Below the pieces are notes generated by a model. That model saw only the letters and a program-made list of their open reading frames with translations, did not search any database and had not been told where the DNA came from. DNA of 64,000 bases, taken from positions 62,001-126,000 of the forward strand of contig JAFABB010000014.1 in the NCBI GenBank assembly GCA_023426245.1, read 5' to 3'. Each line of letters begins with the position of its first letter. Position 1 is the stretch's first letter. Source of the stretch: Bacillota bacterium. Lineage in GTDB: Bacteria; Bacillota; UBA4882; UBA8346. The position numbers were made by a program, and so were the translations under genes. Positions 62,019 through 64,000 of this stretch are shown one piece after another.

Positions 62019-62345
62019 ATGTTGATGATCAAGGCGATTGTTCGTCCGGAAAAATGTGATAGTGTGCTTGCCGCTTTAATGGATGCCGGGTTTCCGGCTG
62101 TAACCAAGGTGGCGGTTTTCGGACGGGGTAAGCAACGGGGCCTTAAAGTCGGTGAAGTTCATTATGATGAGTTGCCGAAAGAATTATTGATTATGGTCAT
62201 ACCCGATGGTGATAAAGATTTCGTAATTAATACGATTTTAGAAAATGCCCGGACCGGAGAGAAAGGTTCCTTTGGAGACGGTAAAATATTCGTTTTACCG
62301 GTAGCGGAAGTTTACACAGTGAGCTCCGGAGTAAAGGAATCCTAA
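62019..62345 (+). CDS. nifI1: PII-like nitrogenase regulator NifI1
   Basis: 108 residues, PII/GlnB fold beginning MLMIKAIVRPEK, with the T-loop replaced by FGRGKQRGLKVGEVHYDELPKE-type sequence and ending GDGKIFVLPVAEVYTV. NifI1 and NifI2 form a complex that binds dinitrogenase and stops it when ammonia appears; 2-oxoglutarate relieves this. The T-loop tyrosine used for uridylylation in GlnB is not evident. Confidence 0.92.
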   Translation: MLMIKAIVRPEKCDSVLAALMDAGFPAVTKVAVFGRGKQRGLKVGEVHYDELPKELLIMVIPDGDKDFVINTILENARTGEKGSFGDGKIFVLPVAEVYTVSSGVKES

Positions 62346-62373
62346 ATTAAGAATTTGGAAAGGTGGCAGCCCC

Positions 62374-62754
62374 ATGCAAGAAGTAATGGCGATGATTCGT
62401 ATTAATATGATGAATAAAACCAAAAAAGCCCTTGTGGATGCAGGGATTTCCTCTTTTACCGCCACTGGAAATGTGGTTGGAAGAGGGAAGGGGCAAGTTG
62501 ACTTTAAGGTATTGGAAGGGGCCGGGGCTGGGTATGATGAGGCCATTTCGCAGCTTGGTAAAGGCCCGCGCTTAATTCCTAAAAGATTACTAATGGTTGT
62601 GGTGCCTGATAAATTGGTCCCGACAGTGGTTCAAACCATTATTGAAACCAATCAAACCGGTCAACCCGGAGATGGCAAAATTTTTGTAAATCCGGTTTTG
62701 GATGCCGTCAGGGTACGGACCGGTGAATCCGGCGATCAAGTACTCGATGATTGA
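62374..62754 (+). CDS. nifI2: PII-like nitrogenase regulator NifI2
   Basis: 126 residues, beginning MQEVMAMIRINMMNKTKKAL with the extended T-loop and GDGKIFVNPVLDAVRVRTGE at the end. It is partner of NifI1 in post-translational control of nitrogenase. Spacing to both neighbours is short, so it is co-transcribed with nifH and nifD. Confidence 0.92.
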   Translation: MQEVMAMIRINMMNKTKKALVDAGISSFTATGNVVGRGKGQVDFKVLEGAGAGYDEAISQLGKGPRLIPKRLLMVVVPDKLVPTVVQTIIETNQTGQPGDGKIFVNPVLDAVRVRTGESGDQVLDD

Positions 62755-62787
62755 TTACCATGAATATTAATTGCGGAGGTGGACCTG

Positions 62788-64000
62788 GTGATAAATAAAA
62801 AGCCTGATGCGCAAGAAGTCAAAGATGAGATATTAAAGTCATATCCGGCGAAGGTGGCCCGGAAACGCCAAAAACATATGGTTTTAAATGAACCGGATCC
62901 GGTACTTATGCCCCAAGTAGAGTCCAATGTAAGAACCATTCCGGGGATCATTACCCAACGCGGTTGTACTTATGCGGGATGCAAAGGCGTGGTGCTCGGA
63001 CCGACCCGGGATATTTTAAATCTTACCCATGGCCCAATTGGATGTGGTTTTTACAGTTGGCTTACCCGTCGGAATCAAACCCGTCCAGAAGGTGATGAAG
63101 ATGCCAATTTTATGACTTATTGTTTTTCCACCGACATGCAGGAAGAGAATATCGTCTTCGGCGGTGAAAAAAAGCTGAAACAAGCTATCCGCGAAGCTTA
63201 TGAAATTTTCAAGCCGAAGGCCATCGGTATCTTCTCCACATGTCCGGTTGGATTAATTGGTGACGATGTTCATGCTGTAGCCCGGGAAATGAAAGAAGAA
63301 TTGGGAATCAATATTTTTGGTTTTAGTTGTGAAGGGTATAAAGGTGTCAGTCAGTCTGCCGGCCATCATATCGCGAATAACCAATTGTTTAAACATATCA
63401 TTGGTCAGGATGATACACCCCACGAAGATAAATTTAAAATCAACGTCATGGGTGAGTATAATATCGGCGGCGATGCTTTTGTGATTGAAGACTTAATCGC
63501 CAAGACCGGAATTAAATTGATTGCGACCTTTAGTGGTAATTCCACGTATGAACAATTTGCCAATTCCCATACGGCAGACTTGAATGTGGTGATGTGCCAC
63601 CGCTCTATTAATTATGTAGCGGAAATGATGGAAGCTAAATATGGTATTCCCTGGATCAAGGGTAATTTCATCGGGGCAGAAAGCACAGCCAAGACTTTAC
63701 AAAAAATTGCCGCTTATTTTGATGATCCTGAACTCACGGCAAGGGTGGAAAAGGTTATTGCCGAAGAAATGGCAGAGGTTAAAAAGGTCCAGGATGATGT
63801 CCGTTCCCGTTGTGAAGGAAAGACCGCTATGCTCTTTGTTGGTGGATCCAGGGCTCATCATTATCAAGATTTATTTAAAGATATCGGCATGAAGACGATA
63901 GCAGCCGGCTACGAATTTGCCCATCGGGATGATTATGAAGGCCGCCGGGTAATGCCCACCATTAAAGTGGATGCCGATAGCCGGAATATCGAGCAGTTGG
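62788..64000 (+). CDS. nifD: Nitrogenase molybdenum-iron protein alpha chain NifD (partial)
   Basis: GTG start five bases after GGAGGTGG; the frame is still open at the right edge after about 404 codons. P-cluster cysteines are in RGCTYAG, HGPIGCGF and STCPVGLIGDD. The cofactor-pocket residues of true nitrogenase are present: Arg96 in WLTRRNQ, Gln191 and His195 in SQSAGHHIAN and the cofactor cysteine in VMCHRSINY. It serves as an internal standard for reading the two nitrogenase-like D proteins. The rest of the gene and nifK lie outside the window. Confidence 0.95.
   Translation, partial: MINKKPDAQEVKDEILKSYPAKVARKRQKHMVLNEPDPVLMPQVESNVRTIPGIITQRGCTYAGCKGVVLGPTRDILNLTHGPIGCGFYSWLTRRNQTRPEGDEDANFMTYCFSTDMQEENIVFGGEKKLKQAIREAYEIFKPKAIGIFSTCPVGLIGDDVHAVAREMKEELGINIFGFSCEGYKGVSQSAGHHIANNQLFKHIIGQDDTPHEDKFKINVMGEYNIGGDAFVIEDLIAKTGIKLIATFSGNSTYEQFANSHTADLNVVMCHRSINYVAEMMEAKYGIPWIKGNFIGAESTAKTLQKIAAYFDDPELTARVEKVIAEEMAEVKKVQDDVRSRCEGKTAMLFVGGSRAHHYQDLFKDIGMKTIAAGYEFAHRDDYEGRRVMPTIKVDADSRNIEQL

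Noticed and set aside
1..64000. CRISPR arrays, tRNA/rRNA genes, integrases, intact insertion sequences
   Set aside because: None was recognised by eye on either strand; a tRNAscan or ISfinder run would be decisive.

Overview
This window looks like the chromosome of an anaerobic, nitrogen-fixing bacterium of the Bacillota. Supporting signs are sigma-A promoters with near-perfect TTGACA / 17 bp / TAAAAT-type boxes, a YesMN-type two-component pair, an Rrf2/CymR-like regulator, DUF2325 and YezD-type small proteins, and a nifH-nifI1-nifI2-nifD operon. The solute-binding proteins of all the ABC and TRAP importers have cleavable-looking signal peptides without a lipobox cysteine. That suggests a diderm (outer-membrane-bearing) Bacillota, but this is inference. 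No rRNA, tRNA, CRISPR array or intact insertion sequence was recognised.

Bases 1-41,900 form a large organosulfur-acquisition island. It holds: an N-acyl-D-amino-acid deacylase and a divergent DUF2325/hydrolase pair (246-3196); a corrinoid methyltransferase module of corrinoid protein, UroD-type methyltransferase and corrinoid reductive activator, followed by a YezD-like protein (3583-7188); operon A with nitrogenase-like K and D subunits, a copper ATPase, a TauE-like membrane protein, serine acetyltransferase, a secreted Cys-repeat protein, cystathionine beta-synthase and a cystathionine gamma-enzyme (7455-18357); operon B with a UroD methyltransferase, an SsuABC/TauABC-type transporter with two permeases, a second UroD methyltransferase and a second nitrogenase-like D-K pair (18871-27889); MetNIQ plus an M20 amidohydrolase (28260-32087); a threonine-synthase-like enzyme plus a polar amino acid ABC importer (32209-36442); operon C with NifB-like and NifH-like genes plus a second MetNIQ (36822-41244); and the Rrf2 regulator on the opposite strand (41383-41835).

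The nitrogenase-like genes keep the P-cluster cysteines and the cofactor cysteine of nitrogenase but have lost other active-site residues. With sulfur genes all around, they best fit the methylthio-alkane reductase (Mar) group or a relative. A working model: importers bring in methylated sulfur compounds, the nitrogenase-like reductases cleave C-S bonds to give methanethiol, the corrinoid/UroD methyltransferases remove the methyl group to give sulfide, and CysE, CBS and the gamma-enzyme move the sulfur into cysteine and homocysteine. Only the families are seen; the pathway is inferred. The three nitrogenase-like operons, and no others here, share a leader made of a small hairpin abutting an intrinsic terminator. 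A second motif, near AGTAATCAAATAGG, lies just downstream of the -10 box of several promoters, including that of the Rrf2 gene, and is a good candidate operator.

Bases 42,133-60,773 are a mixed region: an inverted repeat, topoisomerase III, a YesMN-like sensor/regulator pair, a sugar-acid catabolic set (two enolase-superfamily dehydratases, a TRAP transporter, an RraA-type aldolase and a chemoreceptor), L-serine dehydratase, an EVE-domain protein, a rhomboid-like membrane protein and an ABC-F ATPase. From 61,061 to the end runs a true nif operon (nifH, nifI1, nifI2, nifD; nifD is cut by the window edge), so authentic nitrogenase and the nitrogenase-like systems lie within 60 kb of each other.
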